NCBI RefSeq assembly: GCF_036320965.1
Contig: NC_092261.1
Location: 18,074,646-18,138,645 of the forward strand
From: Panulirus ornatus
Lineage: Eukaryota > Arthropoda > Malacostraca > Decapoda > Palinuridae
Reading direction: 5' to 3'
DNA length: 64,000 nt
Made by a program: the position numbers and the translations under genes. The notes beneath the pieces were generated by a model that was not told where the DNA came from, did no database searches, and saw only the letters and a program-made list of their open reading frames with translations. This document shows, one piece after another, positions 13,581 through 25,232 of the stretch. Every line of letters starts with the position of its first letter. Position 1 is the first letter of the stretch.

Positions 13581-14129
13581 CTATCGTTCCCCTTACCCTC
13601 ACAAATGTAGATGAAGTGTTCCATTCGACCCTATCACTTCGGTAAGGGTAGTCAAGTAATTATGATAAGTGAGATAATGGTTTGCCGTTTAAGGAAACAA
13701 ACAAAGATCATCAGTAACAAATACGGAAAGATAATTAGTAACAAATACGGAAAATATAGAAACCGCAAGGACATGACCACAGTTAAGGCAACAACCTGAG
13801 CAGCAACGACGGTGGAAAACGACATCAATACATAGACAACGACAGTCAAAGTAGATAACAAAGTGGTGGAAAACAAGGACCAGGAGCAGCAGCAACAACA
13901 ACAGCTACTTCGACCGAGCTAGCTCGCCCAGAGTACCGCGGATCTTGGGTGAATGGCGTCTTCTCCAACCGTCTCATGGCCGTGGAGTAGAACATGTGTG
14001 CACCACGTCATATCAGCCCAGCGAATCATGGGTTTAGTTAATGATACTTATGTCGGGGTGTCGTGTAGTTAAGGCTTAACCACTTGAGTACTGGGGGACG
14101 ATCCGTTGGTTCATGATGGCATGGTGCTC
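13579..14129. other. No recognisable feature; small tandem duplication near 13705-13752
   Basis: The phrase agtaacaaatacggaaa occurs twice about 24 bp apart. Otherwise I see nothing. Confidence 0.45.
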
Positions 14130-14425
14130 TGACCTGAGGGTTGTGCAGGCCTTGTCCAAAAGGTTCTGTACAGGCTTTGCCCTAGGGTTGGGCAGTCCTT
14201 GCCCTAGGGTTGTACAGGTCTGGCGCAAGGGTTGTACAGTTCTTTTTCAAGGGTTATGTACAGTCCTTACCAAAGGGTGGTGCAGGTCTTGCTCAAAGGT
14301 TGTACTCCAGATTCGTACCGTAGTGCTCTAGCGTCGTATCATTATAACTCCTGGTCATGGTCTACAGGTGTACCTGTGAGCTACGCGGGTGTACCATCGT
14401 ACTCCACGGTCGTACCGTGGGATTA
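14130..14425 (+). repeat. Degenerate ~30-bp minisatellite merging into a cgtaccg-type repeat
   Basis: From 14130 to 14310, about six imperfect units of roughly 28-32 bp share the core agggttgtacaggtcttgcc. From 14311 to 14425 the pattern changes to short phrases such as gtaccgtagtgctc, gtaccatcgtactc and cggtcgtaccgtgg. Those phrases recur near 18.3-18.5 kb and 45.3-45.5 kb. Confidence 0.75.
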
Positions 14426-14885
14426 ACTACTGATCCCGTTTTAATTACAGGAAAAAAAAAATGAATTTCTCGGAGGAGCGATGGTTTCCTCCTGTTCATT
14501 GTGCATTCATAAGATCATTAAAACAGTTTACGTAGTACGTTACTTTATGAAACTGGTTGATGCACTCTAAGAGTTAATACCCGTCATGTAACCCGGACGC
14601 AAGTGAATGAAATCAGGAAAGAATTCTGATAAAAAATGAGATGAGGGGGAAATCCGTAGGGGAGACTGAGAAAGGTAAATCAAAAACTAAAGGGGGAATA
14701 CAACACAGAGGATGCGATGAGAAAGAACAATGATTATAATACACAAACTAATAATGGAATAATTGCCAAAAGTCACTTATTACTGAATGATTTTTCCAGC
14801 TATCCTTTCTGAGTTGGTGTGACGCTGTCATTTTCAGATTACATGCCAGTCGTGTGTCATGAGCAGTGAGGCAGGGAGTAATGGC

Positions 14886-14888
<3 letters not shown>
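14426..14888. other. No recognisable feature
   Basis: AT-rich DNA without coding similarity. Confidence 0.45.
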
Positions 14889-14936
<48 letters not shown>

Positions 14937-14940
14937 GTAA

Positions 14941-15022
<82 letters not shown>
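14889..15022. repeat. (GA)n and (TA)n microsatellites
   Basis: (GA)n occupies 14889-14929 and (TA)n about 14945-15022. The (TA)n abuts the LR element that starts at 15024. Confidence 0.96.
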
Positions 15023-15023
<1 letters not shown>

Positions 15024-15024
<1 letters not shown>

Positions 15025-15172
15025 TGGAATACTTTCCCACGTATTCCCTGCGTGTCGTAGGAGGCGACTAATACAGGAGGGAGCGGGAGGCTGGAAATCC
15101 TCCCCTCCAGTTTTTACTTTTCCAAAAGAAGGAACAGAGAAGGGGGCTAAGTGAAGATTTTTTCTCAAATAC
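15024..15172 (+). mobile_element. LR (LINE-derived SINE-like) element, partial copy
   Basis: It begins inside the LR leader (tactttcccacgtattccc, then cgtgtcgtaggaggcgacta) and continues to ggaacagagaagggggcta. It then breaks off into (CATA)n/(CA)n without the conserved 3' tail. The phrases are shared with the full copy at 15295 and with the 5' leader of the LINE at 58348. Confidence 0.82.
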
Positions 15173-15294
<122 letters not shown>

Positions 15295-15529
15295 TCCCTG
15301 GGATAGGGGAGAAAGAATACTTCCCACGTATTCCCTGCGTGTCTTAGAGGGCGATTAAAAGGGGAGGGAGCGGGGGGGCTAGAAATCCTCCACTATCTTT
15401 TTTTTTTTTTTTTAAATTTTCAAAAGAAGGAACAGAGAAGGGGGCCAGGTGAGGATATTCCCTCAAAGGCCTAGTCCTCTGTTCTTAACGCTACCTCGCT
15501 AACGCGGGAAATGGCGAATAGTATGAAAG

Positions 15530-15531
<2 letters not shown>
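15295..15531 (+). mobile_element. LR (LINE-derived SINE-like) element, full copy
   Basis: About 240 bp. It starts tccctgggataggggagaaa and runs through ttcccacgtattccctgcg, a gggagcggggg block and a poly-T of about 17. Then come aaaagaaggaacagagaagg and gttcttaacgctacctcgct, and it ends aacgcgggaaatggcgaata before (TA)n. The first about 140 bp match the 5' leader of the RTE-like LINE at 58348. The ending shares ctacctcgctaacgcggga with that LINE's 3' UTR. It has no open frame and no convincing Pol III B box, so it is probably transcribed from a LINE-derived promoter or is a LINE internal-deletion product (inference). Confidence 0.85.
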
Positions 15532-15565
<34 letters not shown>

Positions 15566-15741
15566 GAGGGACAGGGGACCATGTGAAACTAAAGGACGAA
15601 GAATCAAACACACGGTAATTGGAACATAATCAAAAGAAAAAATTCTGCGAAAGGGAGAATAGGTAAACAAAGGGAAGATAACACTGATGAAGGGCGCGTC
15701 CGAGATGCCTACGACAGGGGCGTGGGGCCAGGGTATAAGGT

Positions 15742-15763
15742 GGGGGGGGGGGGGGGGGGGGGG
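15742..15763 (+). repeat. Poly-G tract
   Basis: About 22 consecutive G. The length may be unreliable in the assembly. Confidence 0.9.
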
Positions 15764-15933
15764 CACACGCACATTGATAAATGACTGATGAATCTTGTGG
15801 ACAAACGAGACACTGACGGACGAGAGGCGGTGATGAATCGACCACTACCTGCCAGGACGTTGACGGCCACTGGACACCCTCCCTCCCTCTCTACCTCATT
15901 CCTTTCCTCCCTCTCTCCTGACTCATCGAACGG

Positions 15934-15937
<4 letters not shown>

Positions 15938-16002
<65 letters not shown>
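15938..16002. repeat. (CT)n microsatellite
   Basis: About 32 CT units. Confidence 0.97.
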
Positions 16003-16005
<3 letters not shown>

Positions 16006-16292
16006 CCTCTGACGGTGCAACACCACCACCAACAACCCCCAACTCCTCCCCTTTGGCGATTACCCCCCTTCTCTCTCCCCGGCTCACATACACCCACACA
16101 TAATTAGGAGTATCCCTCACATATGTGACAGTACCACTCTTATACAAATAGCGTTACCTCTTACATATTTTGTGATAGTACCCTTACACAAATATCGGCA
16201 CCTTCTACATGAATGGTGGTTAATCCTCCACCCCAAACACAAGATGCAGTATCTAAATACCCGGCATTACCTCTCCCTATTAGGGTCTTCTC

Positions 16293-16298
<6 letters not shown>

Positions 16299-16366
<68 letters not shown>
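16299..16366. repeat. (CT)n microsatellite
   Basis: About 34 CT units. Confidence 0.97.
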
Positions 16367-16371
<5 letters not shown>

Positions 16372-17030
16372 TAACCCTGTGCGTCTGTCCCCCTTCTCCT
16401 TTAATCATGCTTGTCTTTAGATCTCATTTGCTCTTACCGCCTCTGGGTACCCCTACCTAACACCTGCGTCTCCCTCTCCCATCAGCATACACTTGTCTCT
16501 TATCCTTTCCTCTCACCCTAAACCTTCCCCCTCGTCGTCATTCCCCCTGCGTCCTCATCGTCACGTGTCTCCCTCCTTCACCTTAACCCCTACACAACTT
16601 TGTTCCCTTCCTTACGCCCGAGGCCTCCTGTGTACTTCCGTCCTCCGCCTCCTTCCTGTCTCTCTCTGTTACATTTGTCTCTCTCACACAATATACGTCC
16701 CCAACACCTGTATGCCCTCCCCCCTCACCCTATGTCTTCAGCTCGACTCGTCTCACCCTCTATCAGCCATACACGTCACCCTAAACCTGCGTTATGCCTC
16801 ACTCAACACTCACCTCTATATCTCTGTCACCCATATGTTTCCGTCTTGCACTCCCTCCTTATAGCTGTCTCCTCAAGCTTTACCTCTCCTACACAAATGC
16901 TTCCCTACCTCTTCCTTGCGCCTTTAGCCCAAGTTCCTGTCTTTTCTTTCTGCCTCACTCACACATAGACTGTTGGCTCCCAGTCCACAAACATGCAGTC
17001 TCTCTTCGTACATAGTAAGTGACAGTATAT
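16367..17030 (+). other. Pyrimidine-rich region, possibly an eroded tandem repeat
   Basis: C/T-rich sequence with recurrent phrases (tctctgt, cctcccc, tcaccct) at irregular spacing. Ser/Pro/Leu-rich open frames reflect the composition. Confidence 0.5.
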
Positions 17031-17449
17031 ACCTCACACGACTCGTTCTTCAGGACTATATTTCTCTGCGGTAAGCGCCACGCACCAGCCCTGCCGTTTG
17101 GTAAAATCCCGTAATAATCATTCATAAACAGGTATATACCTTTGTCTTCCCGCCCTCTCTCCTTCTACGTTTCTCTTCTGGTCTCGCCAGACTCCCTCTA
17201 TCTTGCGCTGTCCTCCTGACTGTCATCCCCGCCACTTGTAGTTTCCCTTCGCTGACTATATATCTTCCTTATGTATCCCTCTTGCTCTCCTCTCACCCGA
17301 CGTCTTTCTACATACTGCTTCACCCTTCTCTCATCCTGCAGCTCCGTTGCTCCAGCACCTATTTCTAAGTCATTGTCTTCCCTCCTCTCACATTTCAACT
17401 CCATGTCTTTCATTGCCCATTTGTTATTCCTTGTCTGTAAAGTGCGGGA

Positions 17450-17535
17450 AGGAAGTGAAGACTTGAAGGTATTAATCAATTCACCCCTTACTCTTCTCTC
17501 TTCCAAAGTGAGCCCAGTTTTGGCCTCTCACCTCT
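17450..17535 (-). mobile_element. Possible CR1-like LINE C-terminal scrap
   Basis: The minus strand reads LEERRVRGELINTFK, resembling the LEERRVRGDLITTFK segment near the C-terminus of CR1-like LINEs. Upstream and downstream the similarity fades. One short match only, so tentative. Confidence 0.45.
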
Positions 17536-17819
17536 AACTGTAACTCAGCTCTGTTGATTCTGTGACCACACTTGCTGTCCTTGTGTGGACCTTCTCTACA
17601 AATTCTTTGTCTTTCTTTAAGTGTGGTAATCAAAATTAAGAAGTATCTTCTGATTTTGTCCTCATCTTCGCTGTGAATAAAGTCCGTTGGTTATTTTTTA
17701 ATCCGTATACTTACATTTGATTCTCATATTTGTCAGTAAAGTTTGTCTCACTACACTTCTACTAAGGCTGAGCTGTGGCAGAAAGATTAGGTACAACGTC
17801 GACTCCCAAGTCCATCTCA

Positions 17820-17879
<60 letters not shown>

Positions 17880-18289
17880 GCCTGTGCATATATCATTTAC
17901 TCTACATTAACGCCCATATGTGCACAAATCCTGTGAATAAATACAGCGTGACAACATTATCATAATATACTTAACTGTCTCAGGGTGTGGGACATGCCCC
18001 TTCTGGGATTATTGTGAAGGGGGTGATGGTGGGGAGAGGAAGAAGTCCTAATCTCTTTGTAGGGGCTAGTGTCACTGGTATAGGGGGTTGAGGGGTGCTC
18101 GGGAGGAGAGGGAATTTAAGGTTTCAGATGACAAGTTGTTCTCATTACGTGTCAAGAACATCCGGTGCATCACCATCTGGACTCTGGCTCCACCCTCAGC
18201 TCCCCACCGTCGTGGCGTGGCGCTCTATGAGGCATAGCCGTGAGGTGGCGTACACGACCCCGCCGCTTTTCGAGCCCTCCTACAGCTAT
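17536..18289. repeat. (GT)n at about 17822-17877 in otherwise featureless DNA
   Basis: About 28 GT units. Nothing else is recognised in this interval. Confidence 0.8.
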
Positions 18290-18470
18290 GTTTCTATATC
18301 AGCCCACACCCTTCTGGTGCACGATACTACGACCACTGTAGAGGATGGTACGAACCTTATTGTGTCCTTAAACCTGTGCCCTTAAGGGTTATACCACCCT
18401 GTTCAAAGTTGGCACCGTCGTGCTTAAAGGAGGATCGCACCCCTGTGCTCAAGGGGAATAATGATGTGTA
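18290..18470 (+). repeat. Degenerate gtcgtgctcaaggg-type repeat
   Basis: The phrases accgtcgtgcttaaagg, atcgcacccctgtgctcaag and cacgatactacgacca occur at about 25-35-bp spacing. They match the repeat at 45.34-45.50 kb and part of 14.31-14.43 kb. Confidence 0.55.
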
Positions 18471-18943
18471 TAATGGAGCCATTAGCATACTTCTCGGGTC
18501 ACGTTGTCAAGATTATGAATATTGAAAGTACATGGCTGGGTCCTGAATCTATCATGGTCTTATATATTTGGTATGAATAATAAGTCAAGATATATTTAGT
18601 TAATACAGCTTGAGGGTGACGGCATGTAAAGGAAGACGAGTGAGGTTTCTCTTCAACCATGGAGGTATTTACCCGTTAGTGGGCTCGTACTTCAATGGCT
18701 GTCAACTTCCACTCCTTTGGCCCAGGTTGCCTATCTCTTCTACCTCACCCACATGTGAGCTGCCACCATTCAGTCCACAGTTAAACAATCTCTCCGTATT
18801 ATACACAACACTTGACAACACGTAAGTAACACGATCCATTCTTCGTAACTCTAGACTATCCTGCTTTGAGCGTTACGTGCTAGTCCTGTCTTTTGAGAGG
18901 ATCTCGTCACACGTACTCAAAACTAAGTACACACTCTCACTCA

Positions 18944-19012
<69 letters not shown>

Positions 19013-19129
19013 GTCACACAAGGGAGGTCAGATCGAATCTCTTCCCCCGTACCCCACCAGACAGTGACGTCAGGGGTGCAGGTCATGAGGGCCTCGTCAC
19101 ACCCAGGTCACCAAGCCATACCACCACCA
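18471..19129. repeat. (CT)n at about 18948-19010; otherwise nothing seen
   Basis: About 31 CT units. The flanks have no recognisable coding content. Confidence 0.85.
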
Positions 19130-21890
19130 ACCTCCTACAGGAAACACTCGATGAAACCAATTGGACTTTACACGAATATAAGATCCAGCCGAAATAAAAC
19201 AGCTGAATCGCATTGTTTGGTAAACAGTGAACACGTTGATATCATTGGTCAAACGAAAACATTTCTGAACACGAAAATTAACGATCTGATTAGCGAATAC
19301 AATCTACCTGACTACAAATTATCTGTGAGAGACAGAGACGGTCCAGGAGGTGGAACTGCACTGTATGTAAAATCTTACCTAAAACCCATCGAAATTCAGA
19401 CTATAACATCTGCTGCTGCTGGACACGTGTGTGCTCAGATTAGCACAGAATCTTCCAAACTTAAAATAAACGTCGTTTATGAACACCCTAGTCAGCCAGT
19501 ACATATTGTCACTGTCATGTAGGGGAGTTTATAACGAGCAATACAGGATAAAGACTCGATCATTCTTGGGGATTTTACTTATCTAGTCATCAACTGTTAA
19601 ACTCTCCCAGGTGTAAAAAGTGAGTCTGCTAAACTTATCAACCTTGTCAAGGACAATTTTCTCTACCAAGCCGACGAGGGAAGCTAGTATACTTGACCTA
19701 GTTCTTGCATCCCAGGAGATCTTAGTAATTATTACCAACGTTGGAAAACAGTTAGGCACTTGTGACCATAACATGGTTAGGTTCGACGTAAGTATCAGAA
19801 CTGACTCCTCTAAAACCAGCACTATTACCCTTAACTTTAAAAGGGTTGGATTTTGATGGGTTGCGCGACGAATCAAAGACTCTCATCCTTGTTGATTCAT
19901 ACCCAGAGGAATTATGGGCGTTTTAAGCGTCAGTTTATGCACCATCAAGTCACATTCATTCCCATGCACGGCGGAGACAATAAAACTAACAACAAACCAG
20001 AATGGTAATCTATACTGCACGAGATATGTGGCGCAGATATAAACTCAAAACCATAAGAAATTAGATGATAACCCAGATATTGCAAACCAACATAACACAA
20101 TCAGAAAAGAAGTTAAAGTTCTTATCAGAAGAGCCAAGAGAGAATGCGAAGTGAGTATTGCAACAGATACTAATAGAGATCCCAGAAGATTTTCTCTTTT
20201 CCATGCTAGCTGAGCCAAGTACCCATTTCATCGACCAACACTTAGAGGTGGATGAACAGCTGGGTTGACTGTGAACCAATTACCGCAACCAGGAATCGAA
20301 CCCATGTGCTCGACCCTGGGTGGGCCGTGAATGCGTCACGGTTAAGAACGCTAACCGCTACACCATGGAGATCCAGTTCATAGATATATCAATAATAAGA
20401 AACATATAAGGAGTAGAACAGGATGGGCAACTCATTGTGGACGATAAAAGCTTAGCAACAACCCTGAACAAGCTTTTCTATTTCTGTTAACCAAGACTCG
20501 AATTTTGAGACAGTGATGAATAGAGCTCACACGATACAAGAACTTACCGTCACGGACAGAGGAGTACTGTCCCAGACAGGTAAGCTGAAGACTAATAAAA
20601 GCCCAGGTCCTGATATTTCTATCCACGAGTGATTAAAAACGTCAAACACGAAATTATCGGACTGTTAACCAAGACTTTCAGTTAATATCTCTAGGAAGGA
20701 ATAGTCCCACAGGACTGGAGACTGGGAGACGTCACTCCTACATACAAAAGGAAAACCGCAAATTGCCTAGTAATTACTTTCCTATCAGCCTCACTTCAAT
20801 CATATGTAAGATTCTCGAGTAGATTGTCAGAGATACAATCGTAGCCTAAGCCTGTCGGAACAATACAGCCTGATCAATAAATAATACACAGTATGGTTTG
20901 GGAAAAAGCAGATCTTGCCTTAAAACCTCCTTGAATTCTATCATAGATTATTCAACACCCACACAGGAAATTAGTTAGAAGCCTGTTTACGTGAGAGGAA
21001 GCAAAGAGACGTAATGGATGGGCAATCATCACCGTGGTCACCATTTATAAGTGGAGTCTCCCTGGGACCCGTGCTTGGGCCTATAGTCTTCATTATTCAT
21101 ATCAACGATGTTGACACAGGACTGAATAACATTGTGTCCAAAAAGATGCAGAAAGATCGGCAATGCCACATCAACTGATGAAGATAGGCTAAGATTATAA
21201 GAAGATCTAGATGAAATCGCTGAAGGGGTCTAGTAAATAGCAAATGCCATTTAACGTCAATAATGTCAGCTGTTACAAGTAGGAAACCTAAATGAATAAT
21301 ATGATTATCAAGTGATGGGCCACAAGATAAAGAAAACCCCTAGAGTGAGAGATACAGGGGGACACTGTCTCCAGTTAACTTCAAATTCTCCCAGCATTGC
21401 AATGAAGATGCCAAGAAAGCCTATAGGATGTTAGGATTTAGAAAGAGAAAAGAAACTGTTGAGTACAAAATCAATGATGTGATATTGCCACTATACCTAA
21501 GTCTGGTTAGACCAAACCTCGAATACGTGTACGGTGCAGTTTTGCCCCCCCTCCCCTCCCTCTAAGTAAGGACATTCTTGAACTGGAAGGAGTGCAGCGA
21601 AGAGCAGCTGAATTGGGTCCCCTCTTGCGTAGCAAACCATATGAGAAGAGTCTACATGATTTAAACTTGTTCTCCCTGAGCAAGTGGCAAATTTTTGGAA
21701 TGTTTCAAAATATTTAAAGGATTCAACGACGTCTCTACTGAATATTTCGTTGCAGGAACGCCAGCATTACCGACGAGAGAAAATGGATTAAAACTTAGAA
21801 GTCAACGAGTTAATTTGCACTGTACAAAATATTTCTTTGCCAACATTTCTAATGCGAGGTTCACGCTCTCAGAAAATGTTTTTTTCAGAG
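19130..21890 (+). mobile_element. CR1-like LINE, long degenerate copy (EN-RT)
   Basis: The + strand gives an almost full CR1-like order. The endonuclease part is at about 19180-19860 (EHVDIIGQTKTFLNTKINDL, GGGTALYVKSYLKPIEI, ILDLVLAS, LGTCDHNMVRFDV). A linker is at 19870-20170 (RRAKRECEVSIATDTNRDPR). Next come RT finger motifs (20590-20880, KTNKSPGPD and NYFPISLTSIICKILE), PQGS-type and FIIHINDVDTGLNNIVSK motifs at about 21060-21140, and the C-terminal segment (21420-21780, YRMLGF, LVRPNLEYV, ELEGVQRRA). The expected FADD site near 21140-21160 is scrambled by a frameshift. Dozens of indels and stops make it long dead. A tRNA-derived SINE interrupts it at 20211-20375, and its 3' side is cut by an RTE-like copy at 21931. 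Confidence 0.87.
20211..20375 (-). mobile_element. tRNA-derived SINE inside the CR1-like LINE
   Basis: On the minus strand, a tRNA-like head carries an A-box-like tggtgtagcggttag (complement of 20351-20365) and a B box gggttcgattcc (complement of 20292-20303). After it come gcggtaattggttcacagtc, cagctgttcatccacc, and the end gatgaaatgggtacttggct. The same body phrases occur on the + strand at 40703-40865, so this is a dispersed family rather than a tRNA gene. It also lacks a complete cloverleaf. It separates LINE parts that are otherwise contiguous, so it inserted after the LINE. Confidence 0.82.
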
Positions 21891-21930
21891 CAATACCCTT
21901 TATATATATATATATATTATTATTATTATA
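21891..21930. repeat. (TA)n/(TTA)n tail
   Basis: A short TA and TTA tract directly adjoins the 3' terminus of RTE-like copy 1 (which lies on the minus strand), as expected for its replication tail. Confidence 0.8.
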
Positions 21931-22655
21931 CTTTGTCGCTGTCTCCCGCGTTTGCGAGGTAGCGCAAGGAAACAGACGAAAGAAATGGCCCAATCCCCCC
22001 CCATACACATGTATATACATACGTCCACACACGCAAATATACATACCTACACAGCTTTCCATGGTTTACCCCAGACGCTTCACATGCCCTGATTCAATCA
22101 ACTGACAGCACGTCAACCCCGGTATACCACATCGCTCCAATTCACTCTATTCCTTGCCCTCCTTTCACCCTCCTGCATGTTCAGGCCCCGATCACACAAA
22201 ATCTTTTTCACTCCATCTTTCCACCTCCAATTTGGTCTCCCTCTTCTCCTTGTTCCCTCCACCTCCGACACATATATCCTCTTGGTCAATCTTCCCTCAC
22301 TCATCCTCTCCATGTGCCCAAACCACTTCAAAACACCCTCTTCTGCTCTCTCGACCACGCTCTTTTTATTTCCACACATCTCTCTTACCCTTACGTTACT
22401 CACTCGATCCAACCACCTCACACCACATTTTGTCCTCAAACATCTCTTTTCCAGCACATCCATCCTCCTGCGCACAACTCTATCCATAGCCCACGTCTCG
22501 CAACCATACAACATTGTTGGAACCACTATTCCTTCAAACATACCCATTTTTGCTTTCCGAGATAATGTTCTCGACTTCCACACATTCTTCAAGGCCCCCA
22601 GAATTTTCGCCCCCTCCCCCACCCTATGATCCACTTCCGCTTCCATGGTTCCATC
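21931..22655 (-). mobile_element. RTE/CFDP2-like LINE copy 1 (5'-truncated, short 3' UTR)
   Basis: The element reads from about 22655 down to 21931. The coding remnant (stop at 22113) gives the post-RT segment: GTMEAEVDHRVGEGAKILG, then FEGIVVPTMLYGCETWAMD, WFGHMERMSEGRLTKRIYV and GRPNWRWKDGVKKIL, ending DVVYRG and stop. This is the conserved C-terminal domain of RTE-like LINEs, often annotated as craniofacial development protein 2-like. The 3' UTR is the short form (about 150-180 bp) ending at the cgcaaacgcggg-type tail. It is 5'-truncated at GTMEAE, where copy 2's 3' end begins directly (22661). An open frame running on to 22697 is chimeric and includes copy 2's UTR. Confidence 0.92.
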
Positions 22656-22660
22656 CTCTG

Positions 22661-24632
22661 CTTTGTCGCTCTCTCCCGCGTTAGCGAGGTAGCGCAACGA
22701 AACAGACGAAAGAATGGCTCAACCCACATACATACACATGTATATGCATACACGTCCACACACGCAAATATACATACCTATACATCTCAACTTATACACA
22801 TATATACACACACAGACATATACATATATACACATGTACATAATTCATACTGTCTGCCTTTATTCATTCCCATCGCCATCTTGCCACACATGAAATAACA
22901 ACCCCCTCCCCCTTATGTGTGCGAGGTAGCGCTAGGAAAAGACAACAAAGGCCACATTCGTTCATACTCAGTCTCTAGCTGTCATGTAATAAGTCACCGA
23001 AACCACAGCTCCCTTTCCACATCCAGGCCCCACAGAAATTTCTATGGTTTACCCCAGACGCTTCACATGCCCTGGTTCAATCCATTGACAGCACGTCAAC
23101 CCCGGTAAACCACATCGTTCCAATTCCCTCTATTCCTTGCGCGCCTTTCACCCTCCTGCATGTTCAGGTCCCGATCACTCAAAATCTTTTTCACTCATCT
23201 TTCTACCTCCAATTTGGTCTCCCACTTCTCCTCGTTCCCTCCACCTCTGACACATATATTCTCTTTGTCAATCTTTCCTCACTCATTCTCTCCATGTGAC
23301 CAAACCATTTCCAAACACCCTCTTTTGCTCTCTCAACCACACTCTTTTTATTACCACACATCTCTCTTACCCTAATCTTACTTACTCGATCAAACTTCCT
23401 CCCACCACATACTGTCCTCAAACATCTCATTTCCAGCACATCCACCCTCCTGGGCACAACTCTATCCATAGCCCACGCCTCGCAACCATACAACATTGTT
23501 GGAACCACTATTCCTTCAAACATACCCATTTTTGCTTTCCGAGATAATGTTCTCGACTTCCACACATTCTTCAAGGCTCCCAGAATTTTCGCCCCCTCCT
23601 CCAACCTAAGATTTACATCCGCTTCCATGGTTCCATCCGCTGCCAGATCCACTCCCAGATATCTAAAACACTTCACTTCCTCCACTTTTTCTCCATTCAA
23701 ACTTACCTCCCAATTGACTTGACCCTCAACCCTACTGTACCTAATAACCTTGCTCTTATTCACATTTACTCTCACCTTTCTTCTTTCACACACTTTACCA
23801 AACTCAGTCACCAGCTTCTGCAGTTTCTCACATGAATCAGCCACCAGCGCTGTATCATCAGCGAACAACAACTGACTCACTTCCCAAGCTCTCTCATCCA
23901 CAACCAACTGCATACTTGCCCCTCTTTCCAAAACTCTTGCATTCACCTCCTTACAAGCCCATCCATAAACAAATTAAACAACCATGGAGACATCACACAC
24001 CCCTGCCGCAAACCTACATTCACTGAGAACCAATCACTTTCCTCTCTTCCTACACGTACACATGCCTTACATCCTCGATAAAAACTTATCACTGCTTCTA
24101 GCAACTTGCCTCCCACACCATATATTCTAAATACCTTCCACAGAGCATCTCTATCAACTCTATCATATGCCTTCTGCAGACCCATAAATGCTACATACAA
24201 ATCCATTTGCTTTTCTAAGTATTTCTCACATACATTCTTCAAAGCAAACACCTGATCCACATATCCTTTACCACTTCTGAAACCACACTGCTCTTCCCCA
24301 ATCTGATGCGCTATACATGCCTTCACCCTCTCAATCAATACCCTCCCATATACTTTCCCCGGAATACTCAACAAACTTATACCTCTGTAATTTGAGCACA
24401 CTCTTATCCCCTTTGCCTTTGTACAATGGCACTGTGGAAGCATTCCGCCAATCCTCAGGCACCTCACCATGAATCATGCATACATTAAATAACCTTACCA
24501 ACCAGTCAACAAGACTGTCACCCCCTTTTTTAATAAATTCCACTGCAATACCATCCAAACCCGCTGCCTTGCCGGATTTCATCTTCCGCAAAGCTTTTAC
24601 TACCTCTTCTCTGTTTACCAAATAATTTTCCC
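22661..24632 (-). mobile_element. RTE/CFDP2-like LINE copy 2 (RT to 3' end, long 3' UTR)
   Basis: From 24632 downward it has a pre-RT/finger segment (24621-24331: VNREEVVKALRKMKSGKAAG, EVPEDWRNASTVPLYKGKGD) and an RT palm (24470-23943: NYRGISLLSIPGKVYGRVL, EEQCGFRSGKG, VAFMGLQKAYDRVDRDALW, GLRQGCVMSPWLFNLFMDG). The catalytic [13 protein letters not shown] is at about 23860 and the C-terminal domain runs to about 23100. In motif A the usual FMDLEKAYD is FMGLQKAYD, so the first catalytic Asp has been lost. Frame breaks lie near 24390, 23947 and 23200. The 3' UTR (22661 to about 23095) is the long form. The 5' part, including the endonuclease, is missing; truncation is at about 24632. Recombination with copy 4 appears to have occurred at about 24371-24379. 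Confidence 0.93.
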
Positions 24633-25029
24633 CGGTATTGAATTATTCATTTAATCAATCATAACGCAGTGGTATATCATGCTACTTTCTCAACTATTGA
24701 TCTCTCCCTGGCCATGAGAGATTTCATGAGAATATTCATATTCTTCAATATCAGGAATAAAATAGACATGATAAGTCGATAGGCTGGAATTCAAGTTTAT
24801 CCTTATTATTGTCTTTATAGCAAAAAGTGAAGGGATGTATGTCGTTGGTGAAGGGATGAATGTTCATTTTACCTAATGACTTCCTTGTAAAAATTAAGTT
24901 TATGCTCATTGATCGTGCAACGTATTTTCTGTTTTCCTGCCGGCGTGTACCGGAGGGAGTGGAGGGTGGGGAGAGAGCCTTTGCTATGCTATCCTTTTCC
25001 TCTAATGCTTTCAGGGTTTCATTTTATCT

Positions 25030-25088
25030 AACGTTAAGTCCAGACCACCTCGCTTGAAACCTGGGACTGTGTTGTCTGTGTATCTATG

Positions 25089-25166
<78 letters not shown>

Positions 25167-25179
25167 CGCATCATTAGTA

Positions 25180-25229
<50 letters not shown>
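25030..25229 (+). repeat. Conserved leader, (CT)n and (CA)n
   Basis: The ccagaccacctcgcttgaaac leader (25040) precedes (CT)n 25091-25162 and (CA)n about 25181-25229. It is duplicated at 29709-29901 and its leader also occurs at 13442. Confidence 0.92.

Positions 25230-25232
<3 letters not shown>

Noticed and set aside
22154..22629. Ser/Pro/His-rich open frames on the + strand opposite LINE copies (also at 34642-35117 and 39239-39838)
   Set aside because: They recur only because the LINE's antisense strand happens to lack stops. The minus-strand frames contain the RT domain motifs.
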